Assembly (NCBI GenBank): GCA_965226435.1 | Contig: CBDDCY010000013.1 | Location: 496,001 to 560,000 of the forward strand | Length of the DNA stretch: 64,000 bases | Direction of reading: 5' to 3' | Source: UBA6623 sp965226435 | GTDB taxonomy: Bacteria > Acidobacteriota > Terriglobia > Bryobacterales > UBA6623 | Position numbers and translations under genes: made by a program | Notes under the pieces: generated by a model | Seen by the model: the letters and a program-made list of their open reading frames with translations, nothing else | Database searches by the model: none | Told to the model about the DNA's origin: nothing | Shown here: positions 7,759 to 16,091 of the stretch, piece by piece | How positions within the stretch are numbered: position 1 is the first letter of the stretch | Layout: each line of letters starts with the position of its first letter

Positions 7759-9351
7759 CTAGCGGGCGCGGCCCCGGCGGCCTTGCTCCCAGTCGTCCCA
7801 GACATCGAGAAATTTCATTTGGTCGTCGAGGCCGGTGTCCTCCAGCAGAAACTGAACGTCTTCGCGCGAGAGGCGCCGGCCGAGACGCTTGGGCCGATCC
7901 GCGATGTTGTAGACCGTCACGGCCGCGATCGCGGCGTTGTCCTTGAGCTCGCGGACACTCACTTTGTCCAGCGTGTCGGCGCTGGAGTGATAGAAAGGAA
8001 CGTAATCTTCGGTTTCCTGCATCGCGACGAGGGCGGGAATCCCCTCGAGCAGAAAGTCGAAGTGGTCGGTGCCGAGAAAGGTCGCGGAGCCGTGGTCGTC
8101 CGCGCCGCGACCGTCGAGGGGGGCCATGGCTTCGCGGAGTCCTTTTTCAAGTTCGTGTCGACCGTTGAACGAATAACCCTTGATCTTGCCGACGCCCATG
8201 TCGTGGATCACGACGGCGGCAATGGAGTCGAGTTCTTCGCGGTGTGAGCGGACGTAACCGAGTGACCCAAACAAGCCCTGTTCCTCTCCGCCGAACAAGA
8301 TAAAGCGCAGCGTCCGGCGGGGGCGCAGATTCGCGGCGACCACGGCACGGGCGACCTCGATAATCAGCGCGACATTGCAACCGTTGTCGAGGCAGCCGGT
8401 CCCGAGGTCCCAGGAATCGAGATGGCCGCCGAGAATGACGACCTCGTCGGGCTTCTCGCGGCCCCGAATTTCGGCGACCACATTGCGTTGCTCGAAAGGC
8501 CCACCGGTTTCATTCGGCAACGATAGCCGCATGCGGACTTCGCGCCCGGCTTCGAGCAGACGCAAAATGCGCAGCCCCTGTTCCCGAGAGATGAGCGCGC
8601 TCGGGATCGGGTCGAGTCGGCCGTCGATGACGTTGATATGGCGGTAGAGCAGACCGTTAGGGCGAGTCGAAGTAAACAACACCGCCGCGGCGCCCACCCG
8701 GGCGGCTTCCCTCATCGCGATCGTGGCGTCGCGTTGCTCGTTGGCCAGGTCTTGAAACGTCCTCACCTCGTGCGAGCGGATCAATAAGATCTTGCCCCGA
8801 GCTTTCTGTTTCATGCGGAGGATGCGGCCGGTCGTCCCGCTGCCGCCGTCGATCACTTCGGCGACGATGCCCTCCGGGGGAGTCGCGGGCGACCAAGCGG
8901 AGGATACGCCCCGAACTGGAAAGGCGACGGGGGCGGTGATTTCGATACGGACCACCCCTTCCCGCCAGGCCGAGGGCATCGAAAACGTTTCCGTATGAAC
9001 GTCGTCCACCCCGGCTTTTCGGAAGGCGTCCGCGGCCCACTCAACTGCCTGCCGCATGGCCGGGGAACCGGGCAGGCGTCCCCCCAACTCATCGCAGACG
9101 ACGCGGAGGTTTTCTTCCAGCGAGGGAGAGCGGTTGACCTGTGCCGGCAAGTGTTTCGCGGCCGCGAGATCGGGAAAGTCGGACCCGCCGGCGGACGCCG
9201 CGACGATCAAACAGGCGGCGAAAACCACAACGGAAAACCGTGCGAGTCGGCCGCTGTGTGGAGGTCGGATCGATGCCGGCACATCAACCGCGGCGGGCTT
9301 CGGCGGCGAAGCGAAAGCGGCAACGGGAGTGGGCGCCATCGACTGTGTCAC
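7759..9351 (-). CDS. M28-family zinc aminopeptidase/carboxypeptidase, exported
   Basis: A basic N-terminus and a hydrophobic segment (VVVFAACLIVAASAGG, about residues 41-56) act as signal or anchor. A PA-type insert domain sits in the middle (ARVGAAAVLFTSTRPNG). The M28 zinc site is recognisable: GGHLDSWDLGTGCLDN (His and bridging Asp), FGGEEQGLFGS (catalytic and metal Glu pair), IHDMG (Asp) and PFYHSSADT (last His). The start is a GTG 8 bp after the glmS stop, with an ATG at 9339 as an alternative, so the gene is the distal member of the minus-strand operon. The enzyme should clip residues from peptides outside the cytoplasm. The 205-bp gap beyond (7554-7758) shows no gene. Confidence 0.85.
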   Translation of the reverse strand: MTQSMAPTPVAAFASPPKPAAVDVPASIRPPHSGRLARFSVVVFAACLIVAASAGGSDFPDLAAAKHLPAQVNRSPSLEENLRVVCDELGGRLPGSPAMRQAVEWAADAFRKAGVDDVHTETFSMPSAWREGVVRIEITAPVAFPVRGVSSAWSPATPPEGIVAEVIDGGSGTTGRILRMKQKARGKILLIRSHEVRTFQDLANEQRDATIAMREAARVGAAAVLFTSTRPNGLLYRHINVIDGRLDPIPSALISREQGLRILRLLEAGREVRMRLSLPNETGGPFEQRNVVAEIRGREKPDEVVILGGHLDSWDLGTGCLDNGCNVALIIEVARAVVAANLRPRRTLRFILFGGEEQGLFGSLGYVRSHREELDSIAAVVIHDMGVGKIKGYSFNGRHELEKGLREAMAPLDGRGADDHGSATFLGTDHFDFLLEGIPALVAMQETEDYVPFYHSSADTLDKVSVRELKDNAAIAAVTVYNIADRPKRLGRRLSREDVQFLLEDTGLDDQMKFLDVWDDWEQGRRGRAR

Positions 9352-9358
9352 CGATCTG

Positions 9359-11218
9359 CTACTCGACCGTCACGCTCTTGGCCAAGTTACGGGGCTGATC
9401 GACATCGCAACCTCGCAGCACCCCGACGTGATAAGCCAGCAGTTGCAGCGGTACGATCTCGAGGATCGGCAGCAGCAGTTCCGGCGCGGCGGGAATTTCG
9501 ATGACGTCGTCGACAAAGTCGCCGATTGTCTGATCATGTTGCGTGGCGAGCGCGATCACGCGGCCTTGGCGCGCCTGCACTTCCTTGATATTGGCGAGAG
9601 TTTTCTCATAGCGCATACGACTGCTCTCGTCGGCCGGATCCTGTGTGGCGATCGCGACAACCGGCAGGTTTTCGTCAATCAACGCATTGGGTCCGTGTTT
9701 CATTTCTCCGGCCGGGTACCCCTCGGCATGGATGTAGGAAATTTCCTTCAGCTTCAACGCCCCTTCGAGAGCAATCGGGTAGTGGACGCCGCGCCCAAGA
9801 AAGAGGACGTCCTCGGCGCGATACAGGGTCCGCGCCAGGGCTTCGCAATGGGCGTCGTTGTTGAGAACGGCTTCGAGTTTGCTCGGAATCACGAGCAGCT
9901 CGTCAATCGATTGCTTGGAAGAGAGGGGATCGAGCTTACCCTTGAGGCGGCCCAGATAAAGCGCCAACAAAAACAGCGCGGTTAATTGGCAGGTGAAAGC
10001 CTTGGTCGAGGCGACACCGATCTCCGGTCCCGCATGGGTATAAATCGTGCCTCCGGCTTCGCGCGTCAACATCGACCCCAGCACGTTGCAGATCGCCAAG
10101 GTCTTGGAGCCTTTTCGGATCGCCTCGCGCTGCGCCGCCAGCGTGTCGGCGGTTTCCCCCGACTGGCTGATCAAGACAGTGAGAGTCTTGTCGCTCAAGA
10201 TCGGGTCGCGGTAGCGAAACTCGCTGCCGTAGTCCACCTCGACGGGGACGCTGGCGAGGCGCTCAACCATGAATTTCGCGGCCAACGCGGCGTGCCACGA
10301 GGTACCGCAGGCGACCATCCGAACCTGCTCAACGGCCGCGAACTCGGGTTCGGCGATCTCCATCTCGTCGAGAAAGACTTCCCCCGACCCCCGACCAACG
10401 CGCCCCAGCAGCGTATCGCGGACCGCGCGAGGCTGCTCGAACACTTCCTTGAGCATGAAGTGTCGATAGCCTCCCTTTTCCGCCATCACCGGATCCCACA
10501 AAATGTGTTGCACCGCTCGGCTCATCGAGCGGCCTTCGAAATCCATCACGCGCACGCCACGCGGCGTCAAAACCGCGATGTCGCCGTCGGCGAGAAAGAA
10601 CATGTCGCGCGTATGGTGCAGAATCGCCGGCACGTCGGAAGCCACGAAGTATTCGTCGTCGCCGATGCCGATGACGGCCGGCGGACCGCTGCGAGCAGCC
10701 ACGATCTTGTTGGGGTCGCGGCGGGAAATCGCCGCCAGAGCGAATACGCCCCGCAGCTTCCGGACGGCCAGCCGCAGAGCTTCCTCGAGAGGGGTGCCCT
10801 CTTGACTGAATTCGGCGACCAGGTGGGCGATGACTTCCGTGTCGGTATCAGTGATCAACTCGCGCCCGGCCTGTTCGAGTTCCGCCTTGAGCGTCAGGTA
10901 GTTTTCGACGATGCCGTTGTGGACCACAACGATATCGCCCGTCGAGTCTCGATGCGGATGGGCGTTCTCTTCGGTGGGACGTCCGTGCGTCGCCCAGCGC
11001 GTGTGCCCGATGCCGTAGGTGCCGCCGACCGGTTGTAGGCGCAAAGCTTCCTCGAGGTTGCGCAGCTTCCCGGCGGCGCGCCTTACCTGTAACCCGTCGC
11101 CGTTGTCGCTGACCGCCAGCCCCGCCGAATCGTAGCCGCGGTACTCGAGTCGCCGCAGGCTGTCGACCAAGATGGGCGCGGCTTCACTGGGCCCGATGTA
11201 GCCGACAATTCCGCACAT
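9359..11218 (-). CDS. glmS: Glutamine--fructose-6-phosphate aminotransferase (isomerizing)
   Basis: The 619-residue protein starts MCGIVGYIG, so the Cys exposed after Met removal is the glutaminase nucleophile. A class II amidotransferase domain (about 1-240) with HTRWATHG and HNGIVENY is followed by two SIS isomerase domains (CGTSWHAALAAKF, SQSGETADTLAA, EIGVASTKAF). The C-terminus ends PRNLAKSVTVE, as in the family. It makes glucosamine-6-phosphate for peptidoglycan and lipopolysaccharide. No glmS ribozyme can be expected, because only 6 bp separate it from purS. Confidence 0.97.
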   Translation of the reverse strand: MCGIVGYIGPSEAAPILVDSLRRLEYRGYDSAGLAVSDNGDGLQVRRAAGKLRNLEEALRLQPVGGTYGIGHTRWATHGRPTEENAHPHRDSTGDIVVVHNGIVENYLTLKAELEQAGRELITDTDTEVIAHLVAEFSQEGTPLEEALRLAVRKLRGVFALAAISRRDPNKIVAARSGPPAVIGIGDDEYFVASDVPAILHHTRDMFFLADGDIAVLTPRGVRVMDFEGRSMSRAVQHILWDPVMAEKGGYRHFMLKEVFEQPRAVRDTLLGRVGRGSGEVFLDEMEIAEPEFAAVEQVRMVACGTSWHAALAAKFMVERLASVPVEVDYGSEFRYRDPILSDKTLTVLISQSGETADTLAAQREAIRKGSKTLAICNVLGSMLTREAGGTIYTHAGPEIGVASTKAFTCQLTALFLLALYLGRLKGKLDPLSSKQSIDELLVIPSKLEAVLNNDAHCEALARTLYRAEDVLFLGRGVHYPIALEGALKLKEISYIHAEGYPAGEMKHGPNALIDENLPVVAIATQDPADESSRMRYEKTLANIKEVQARQGRVIALATQHDQTIGDFVDDVIEIPAAPELLLPILEIVPLQLLAYHVGVLRGCDVDQPRNLAKSVTVE

Positions 11219-11224
11219 ATTCGC

Positions 11225-11470
11225 TCAGTCTTTCCAATCGATGGAGTATTCCTCGATCACGGGGTTGGCCAGCACTTCGCGGGCAATCTTGTCGACTTGC
11301 TCGCGTGCCTGTTCTTGGGACGTTTCGTCGCTAATCTCGATTTCGAAGAACTTCCCCTGCCTGACGTCGAGGACGTTGTTATGGCCCAAACCGTTCAACG
11401 TTGTGCAAATCGTGCGGCCCTGGGGGTCGAGAACCGTTTTCTTGAAGGTGACATGGACAACAGCCTGCAT
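11225..11470 (-). CDS. purS: Phosphoribosylformylglycinamidine synthase subunit PurS
   Basis: The 81-residue protein has the PurS pattern: an opening strand VVHVTFKKTVLDPQG, the turn GRTICTTLNGLGHNNVLDVRQGKFFEI, and the ending VIEEYSIDW. PurS bridges PurL and PurQ in the three-subunit FGAM synthase of purine synthesis. Neither purL nor purQ is in the window. Here the gene sits between mnmE and glmS in the same direction, so it has separated from its partners. Length is normal for the family. Confidence 0.9.
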   Translation of the reverse strand: MQAVVHVTFKKTVLDPQGRTICTTLNGLGHNNVLDVRQGKFFEIEISDETSQEQAREQVDKIAREVLANPVIEEYSIDWKD

Positions 11471-11495
11471 CTGTTCATTATCATCTCTTTCATCG

Positions 11496-12869
11496 TCACT
11501 TTCCGATGCAAAACGTCGAAAAGATGTCGCCTAGGATGTCATCGACGCTGGTGGCGCCGGTGATGCGGTCGATCGCGCCCAGCGCCCCATAGAGATCCAG
11601 CAAGAGCATCTCGTGCGGGACCCCCGCCGGAATCGCCTTTCCCGCCTTGCCTAACCGTTCCAGCGACTCTCGGAGTAGAGTTTCGTGGCGCAGGTTGGTG
11701 ACGAAGGTGGCTTCGCCGGAGACGTCCGCGGTGGGTAACGCCTTGGCGCGGATGCGTCGCCGCAGCTCGTCGATCCCCTCGCCGGTGAGCGCCGAAACAA
11801 CCGTGCAGTCACTCTCCAACCGCGCTTGGCGCGGCAGGTCCGCCTTGTTGCCGACCAGCAGACAGCGCCCGCCCTCCGCCGCTTTGACCACCAATTCATG
11901 ATCGGCGCTTTCGAGGTTTTCGGACAGATCGACAACAACGAGAACCAGGTCGGAATCCGCCAGCGCCTCGTAGCTCTTGGCCACGCCTTTGACTTCGGCG
12001 ACATCGGTTGTCGCCCGGATACCCGCCGTATCGACAAGCTTCACCGGAAGACCCTCGATCGAGAGGGTCTCGCTAACCTGATCACGGGTCGTCCCGGCGG
12101 CCTCGGTGACGATAGCTCGTTCCTGTTCAAGCAGCCGGTTGAAGAGGCTCGATTTGCCGGTATTGGGACGGCCCAGAATCGAAATCGTCAATCCCGAGCG
12201 GATCACTTTGCCGTAGCGGAAACTCTCGACCAACCGCGCGACGCCCTCCATCAGCGGATCGAGCCGACCGAGCAGTTCTTCGTCCGGTGCCACGCCTACG
12301 TCGTCCTCGGCGAAGTCAATGCCCGCCTCGAGCCGGGCGATCAGATCGCGGAGTTGCTTCTTAAGCGGCTCGATGCGGCGTGAAAGCGAGCCTTCGACCT
12401 GCCGGATCGCCACCCGGGCTTGGTACAGCGTCGTTGCTTCGATCAGGTCGCGGACGGCTTCGGCTTGGGCCAGGTCGAGCCGGCCGTTCAAGAAGGCGCG
12501 TTCGGTGAATTCGCCGGGTTCGGCCAGGCGCGCTCCGAGCGAGATAGCTCGCTCGACGGCGAACGAAACAACCACGGGCGAACCGTGGCACGAGATTTCG
12601 ACGACGTCTTCGCCCGTGTAGGAACTCGGTTTGGGAAAGGTGGTGAGAACGACTTGATCCACCGTCTCGCCCCCTTCATCCACCAACGAGCCGACACAGG
12701 CGCGGCGCGGTTCGGGCGGCTCCGCGGACACCGGCTTGACGAGTCGACCGCCAACGGCAAGAGCATCCGGGCCCGACAAGCGCACCACCCCCAGGCCTCC
12801 CCGGCCGGGCGGGGTGGACAGCGCGACGATCGTATCGTCGCCGTGGATCAGGGGATAGGAGGACGACAA
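11496..12869 (-). CDS. mnmE: tRNA modification GTPase MnmE
   Basis: The 457-residue protein shows the folate-binding N-terminal domain (IVALSTPPGRGGLGVVRLSG), a helical domain and an inserted Ras-like G domain with GRPNTGKSSLFNRLL (P-loop), DTAGIR (G3) and NKAD (G4). It ends in FCIGK, the conserved terminal Cys motif. With MnmG it makes the carboxymethylaminomethyl modification at wobble U34 of certain tRNAs. Its place after jag in the rpmH-rnpA-yidD-yidC-jag-mnmE order is the classic arrangement. Confidence 0.97.
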   Translation of the reverse strand: MSSSYPLIHGDDTIVALSTPPGRGGLGVVRLSGPDALAVGGRLVKPVSAEPPEPRRACVGSLVDEGGETVDQVVLTTFPKPSSYTGEDVVEISCHGSPVVVSFAVERAISLGARLAEPGEFTERAFLNGRLDLAQAEAVRDLIEATTLYQARVAIRQVEGSLSRRIEPLKKQLRDLIARLEAGIDFAEDDVGVAPDEELLGRLDPLMEGVARLVESFRYGKVIRSGLTISILGRPNTGKSSLFNRLLEQERAIVTEAAGTTRDQVSETLSIEGLPVKLVDTAGIRATTDVAEVKGVAKSYEALADSDLVLVVVDLSENLESADHELVVKAAEGGRCLLVGNKADLPRQARLESDCTVVSALTGEGIDELRRRIRAKALPTADVSGEATFVTNLRHETLLRESLERLGKAGKAIPAGVPHEMLLLDLYGALGAIDRITGATSVDDILGDIFSTFCIGK

Positions 12870-12878
12870 AACCGTCGT

Positions 12879-13385
12879 TCAGTGATTCTTGTCTTCGGCC
12901 GCGAAGACGACCGTATGGCGTTGAGGTACGACGCCTTCCGAAGTCGTGTCAACGTCGGGATCATGGCGCAAGGCCAGGTGCAACACACGGCGTTCGCGCG
13001 AACTCATCGGTTGGAAATGGAACGGCACGCCCGTTTCCTTAACTTTTTCCGCGGCCACCGCCGCGGTCATTCGCAGCTCTTGGATCCGCGTTACCCGATA
13101 GTTGTGGGCGTCGAAGACGAGTCGATAGCGGTCGCTGTGCGAGACTCCTAACGCTTCCAAGGTGAGATGCTCGAGAGCCAGCAGGAGTTCCGCGCGGTAG
13201 AGCAACAGCAACTCCACGTCGGGTCCCGAAAACTTCACCAAAAAGTCGGGTGAAAAAAGATCGCGGTTCTCAAGCGTCTCCGCCGACTCGACCGTGTAGC
13301 TGAGATCCAGCTTCGAGGCCTTTAACAAGGGCTCAAGGAACTCGTCGATTTGCGCCGGGACGTTGTCGCTCGCCCAATCTGACAT
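12879..13385 (-). CDS. jag: Jag/KhpB RNA-binding protein (KH + R3H)
   Basis: The 168-residue protein lacks the usual Jag_N domain and opens directly into a KH-like fold (DLSYTVESAETLENRDLFSPDFLVKF, residues about 28-55), then the R3H domain with its conserved basic core (PMSSRERRVLHLALRHDPDV). The position between yidC and mnmE makes the identification secure. Family members bind RNA and influence cell-envelope growth. The C-terminus, HTVVFAAEDKNH, follows the usual R3H ending. Confidence 0.88.
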   Translation of the reverse strand: MSDWASDNVPAQIDEFLEPLLKASKLDLSYTVESAETLENRDLFSPDFLVKFSGPDVELLLLYRAELLLALEHLTLEALGVSHSDRYRLVFDAHNYRVTRIQELRMTAAVAAEKVKETGVPFHFQPMSSRERRVLHLALRHDPDVDTTSEGVVPQRHTVVFAAEDKNH

Positions 13386-13410
13386 ATTGCGGGGGGTCGG
13401 ACGCCGCTAA

Positions 13411-15162
13411 TCAACCGCTCTTTTTCTTCTTCTTGCGGCGTTTCGGCTGCTCGATTTCGAGCGGTTCCGACGGCAGGCGGTTCAGGATGACCTGCTGTAG
13501 CACGCCGACCAAATTGCTAGTGAGCCAGTATAACACGAGGCCGCTCGAGAACCCCCAAAACAGGAACCCGAACATCAGCGGCATGAATTTCATCAGCCGC
13601 ATTTGCGTCGGGTCGCCGCCCGGCGTCGGCGTCAGCGACTGCATCCAAAATTGCGAGACCACCATCGCAAGCGGTAAGGCGCGAATGGCCATTTGCTCGG
13701 GTTGAGAAAGGTCGCCCACCCACAGCCACTCGGATTGGCGGATCTCGATCGCGACCGTCAGGACACTATAAAAGGCGATGAAGAAAGGCAGTTGGATCAC
13801 CATCGGCAGGCAACCGCCCATGGGATTGACGCCGTGCTTCTTGTACAGCGCCATCATCTCTTCTTGCTGCTGTTGCTTCTTGGGGTCGCGCATGCCCAGG
13901 CCCTTGTACTTGTCGTTGATCTGCTTGACCAACGGCTGCAGAGCCTGCATCTTTTTCATCGAGCCCGAGCTTTTCCACTTGAAGGGAAACAGCGCGATGT
14001 TGATGATCAGCGTGACGACAATGATGCCCCACCCGTAGTTGGCGACGATGGCTCCGTGAACCCAAATCAACATCCAGTAGAGCGGCTTGGCGAGAATGCC
14101 GAACCAATCGCCAAAAGCGACAATGTCTCGCATTTCCGGCAAGACCGATCCCATTAATTGGAAGCTCTTGGGACCGAGAAAGACCTGGAACCGATTCGTC
14201 GGCGAGCCGCCCACCGCGAATGTCGCGAAGGGCTCTTCGCTTTCCTCGGGCGTGAGAACCGGAATCGCCCCGGTCTCCATGCGGATTTCGGCGCCCGATT
14301 CGAGCGGCAGGAAAACGGCCGTGAAAAATAGATCGTCAATCCCGGCGTAAGGGAATGAGCCGGTGTTGATGGCGCGGTCATCGGCCGCGTCGGCGGCGGT
14401 GTTGCGGGTTAGCGAGCGGCTCGCCGTGTCGTAGTAAAACGTCGTTGTGTGCTGCGAGTCGAAGGGTTGCTCGAGATCACCGAACCCGCCGTCCCACTGT
14501 AGTAGATGGGTTTGCGGAACGCCGCCCACGCTGACCGAGCTTTCGATCTCCAGCAGATAGCCTTCCGACTCGAAGCGAAACGTCTTGGTCGCCGCCTGCT
14601 GTCCGTCGTTATAGGTAAAGGTGACCGCCGTTGTCCCGGTGCGGTGGGCGAACCCGCCGTCCACGGTAAAAAGAGCGTCGTTCAACGCGGCCATGGCTTC
14701 GCCGCCGGGCGCGGCCAGCGTAAAGGCGCGCGGCTTCTTGTCCGCGTGGCGCACCAGATCGAGCGGCAGCGACTCGCCTTCTTTCGCCGAGATGTATTCC
14801 TTGAGAACCCAGCTCGTCACCGTCCCGCCGCGATTGGAGAAGGTGACCAGGTAGGTGTCGGTCTCGACGGTGATTTCCCGTTCCCGCTCGGCTACCTTAC
14901 GATCAGGCGCGTAGGCCGCGGCCGCGGGCCTCGCGGGCGGCGCGGCGGCGGGCGCGGCCGACGGCTCTTCCGCGGGTTGCCCGGCGGCCGGAGAATCGCT
15001 CGGCGTCTGTTCGCCCGGCATCGGCTCGGAAACGGCGGTCTCCGGTGGCGGCGGCGACAACAGATTGTTGACGTAGACGTAGCCCGCAATCGCCAATGCC
15101 GAGAGAACGCATGCCAACAGCAAGCGTTGCTGGACAAATTGTTCGTCGTTTGGATCAGGCAT
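13411..15162 (-). CDS. yidC: Membrane protein insertase YidC
   Basis: The start at 15162 overlaps the yidD stop by 8 bp. The first transmembrane helix is LLLACVLSALAIAGYVYV, followed by a Pro/Ala-rich linker and a large periplasmic P1 domain typical of Gram-negative YidC. The conserved insertase core comprises the helices around WGIIVVTLIINIALFPF, the charged cytoplasmic hairpin LQPLVKQINDKYKG, and later FFIAFYSVLTVAIEIR and GLVLYWLTSNLVGVLQQ. It ends in a Lys-rich tail (PKRRKKKKKSG). It inserts and folds inner-membrane proteins with or without SecYEG. At about 583 residues it is a normal Gram-negative length. Confidence 0.97.
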   Translation of the reverse strand: MPDPNDEQFVQQRLLLACVLSALAIAGYVYVNNLLSPPPPETAVSEPMPGEQTPSDSPAAGQPAEEPSAAPAAAPPARPAAAAYAPDRKVAEREREITVETDTYLVTFSNRGGTVTSWVLKEYISAKEGESLPLDLVRHADKKPRAFTLAAPGGEAMAALNDALFTVDGGFAHRTGTTAVTFTYNDGQQAATKTFRFESEGYLLEIESSVSVGGVPQTHLLQWDGGFGDLEQPFDSQHTTTFYYDTASRSLTRNTAADAADDRAINTGSFPYAGIDDLFFTAVFLPLESGAEIRMETGAIPVLTPEESEEPFATFAVGGSPTNRFQVFLGPKSFQLMGSVLPEMRDIVAFGDWFGILAKPLYWMLIWVHGAIVANYGWGIIVVTLIINIALFPFKWKSSGSMKKMQALQPLVKQINDKYKGLGMRDPKKQQQQEEMMALYKKHGVNPMGGCLPMVIQLPFFIAFYSVLTVAIEIRQSEWLWVGDLSQPEQMAIRALPLAMVVSQFWMQSLTPTPGGDPTQMRLMKFMPLMFGFLFWGFSSGLVLYWLTSNLVGVLQQVILNRLPSEPLEIEQPKRRKKKKKSG

Positions 15163-15463
15163 CGGGTACGGGATCGCAGCCACCCGGCGAAAACGGACGG
15201 CATCGCAGCAGACGTTTCACGGCCAGCCAAAGGCCCTTCCTCACCCCGTGGCGCTCCACCGCTTCCACGGCATACATCGAGCATGTGGGGTGAAACTTAC
15301 ATAACGAGGGCAGCAGGGGAGAGACAGCGCCCTTGTAGAAGAGCAAAACGAGCAGGGCCGACTTCTTCGCCGCCCACCCGAGGAACTCAAGGATTTCGCC
15401 GGGGCTTCGGGCGAGAAGACTCGCTCGCGGCCGCTCGGCGGAAAGTGCGTTGGATTTCAGCAT
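15155..15463 (-). CDS. yidD: Membrane protein insertion efficiency factor YidD
   Basis: The characteristic core LLFYKGAVSPLLPSLCKFHP, with TCSMYAVEAVERHG and the ending RLLRCRPFSPGGCDPVP, identifies YidD. The start is placed at the ATG at 15463, because upstream sequence in this frame is the shadow of rnpA. The gene overlaps rnpA by 77 bp and yidC by 8 bp. At about 102 residues it is slightly longer than usual. It is a peripheral membrane protein thought to help YidC-dependent insertion. Confidence 0.88.
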   Translation of the reverse strand: MLKSNALSAERPRASLLARSPGEILEFLGWAAKKSALLVLLFYKGAVSPLLPSLCKFHPTCSMYAVEAVERHGVRKGLWLAVKRLLRCRPFSPGGCDPVPDA

Positions 15464-15788
15464 CGAGCTCGGTCGCGGAAGCGTCGTGAATAGGATGGCG
15501 GGCTTGAAAGACGATCTCCCAACCATCCGGAAATTCATCAAAACGACCCCGAATCGCCTCCCGCAAACGTCTCTTGATACGATTGCGGACAACCGCTCCT
15601 CCCAGTCGGCGTCCCACGGCCAGTCCCGCGCGGCCGGGGCCTTCAACCTCGGCCTTGCGAAATACGGCCGCGAAGTAGGCGTTCGACCAGCGAGCGCCTT
15701 CGCGGTAAACGCGGTCGAATTCCCCTCGCTTCAAGAGACGGCGGGATTTCGGGAAGCGGTGGCCGCCGGTTGCAACCGGCCGAGGCAA
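15387..15788 (-). CDS. rnpA: Ribonuclease P protein component
   Basis: The family signature is clear: RLLKRGEFDRVYREGAR near the N-terminus, then GLAVGRRLGGAVVRNRIKRR with the conserved RNR...R core. A TTG start at 15788 lies only 2 bp beyond the rpmH stop, consistent with coupling. The 133-residue protein ends in a basic tail that overlaps the yidD start region. It is the protein subunit of RNase P, which matures tRNA 5' ends. The rnpB RNA is not in this window. Confidence 0.93.
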   Translation of the reverse strand: MPRPVATGGHRFPKSRRLLKRGEFDRVYREGARWSNAYFAAVFRKAEVEGPGRAGLAVGRRLGGAVVRNRIKRRLREAIRGRFDEFPDGWEIVFQARHPIHDASATELDAEIQRTFRRAAASESSRPKPRRNP

Positions 15789-15790
15789 AG

Positions 15791-15940
15791 TTATCTCTCC
15801 GAGCTGACGGTGAGCACATGCCGACCCTTCGCGCGACGGGCGGAGAGGATGCGCCGGCCGCCGGGAGTCTTCATCCGGGTGCGGAAACCGTGCTTCTTCG
15901 CCCGGCGACGATTGTTCGGCTGAAACGTTCTCTTGGGCAT
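15791..15940 (-). CDS. rpmH: 50S ribosomal protein L34
   Basis: A 49-residue reading frame starts MPKRTFQPNNRRRAKKHGF and contains GFRTRMKTPGGRRILSARR, an unmistakable L34. It heads the rnpA-yidD-yidC operon. Upstream is uvrA rather than dnaA, so the classical origin-proximal dnaA-rpmH link is broken here. Confidence 0.97.
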   Translation of the reverse strand: MPKRTFQPNNRRRAKKHGFRTRMKTPGGRRILSARRAKGRHVLTVSSER

Positions 15941-16007
15941 CGAATTTTATCCGTGGCGCCGGCGGCCGACTCCGGTCGACCGCGTTTTCGCGCGCAAACG
16001 AAACCTC

Positions 16008-16037
16008 AGTGTATCAACCACGCCGAAAAGCGGTCAA
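16008..16037 (-). promoter_or_regulatory. Sigma70-type promoter for rpmH operon
   Basis: On the minus strand TTGACC (16037-16032) and TACACT (16013-16008) are separated by 18 bp. The -10 is preceded by TGA, an extended -10-like context. Transcription would start near 16000, leaving a leader of about 60 nt before rpmH. Confidence 0.6.
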
Positions 16038-16091
16038 ACGGCGCGGCGGACAACAGAACCGGGTCGCCCGGCGGATCCTTGTAGGTGCCGC

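Noticed and set aside
10269..11038. Plus-strand frames opposite glmS
   Set aside because: They are antisense shadows of a clear glmS gene and show no domain of their own.
13433..15489. Plus-strand frames across yidC
   Set aside because: Antisense shadows of yidC and yidD; no start signals or domains.
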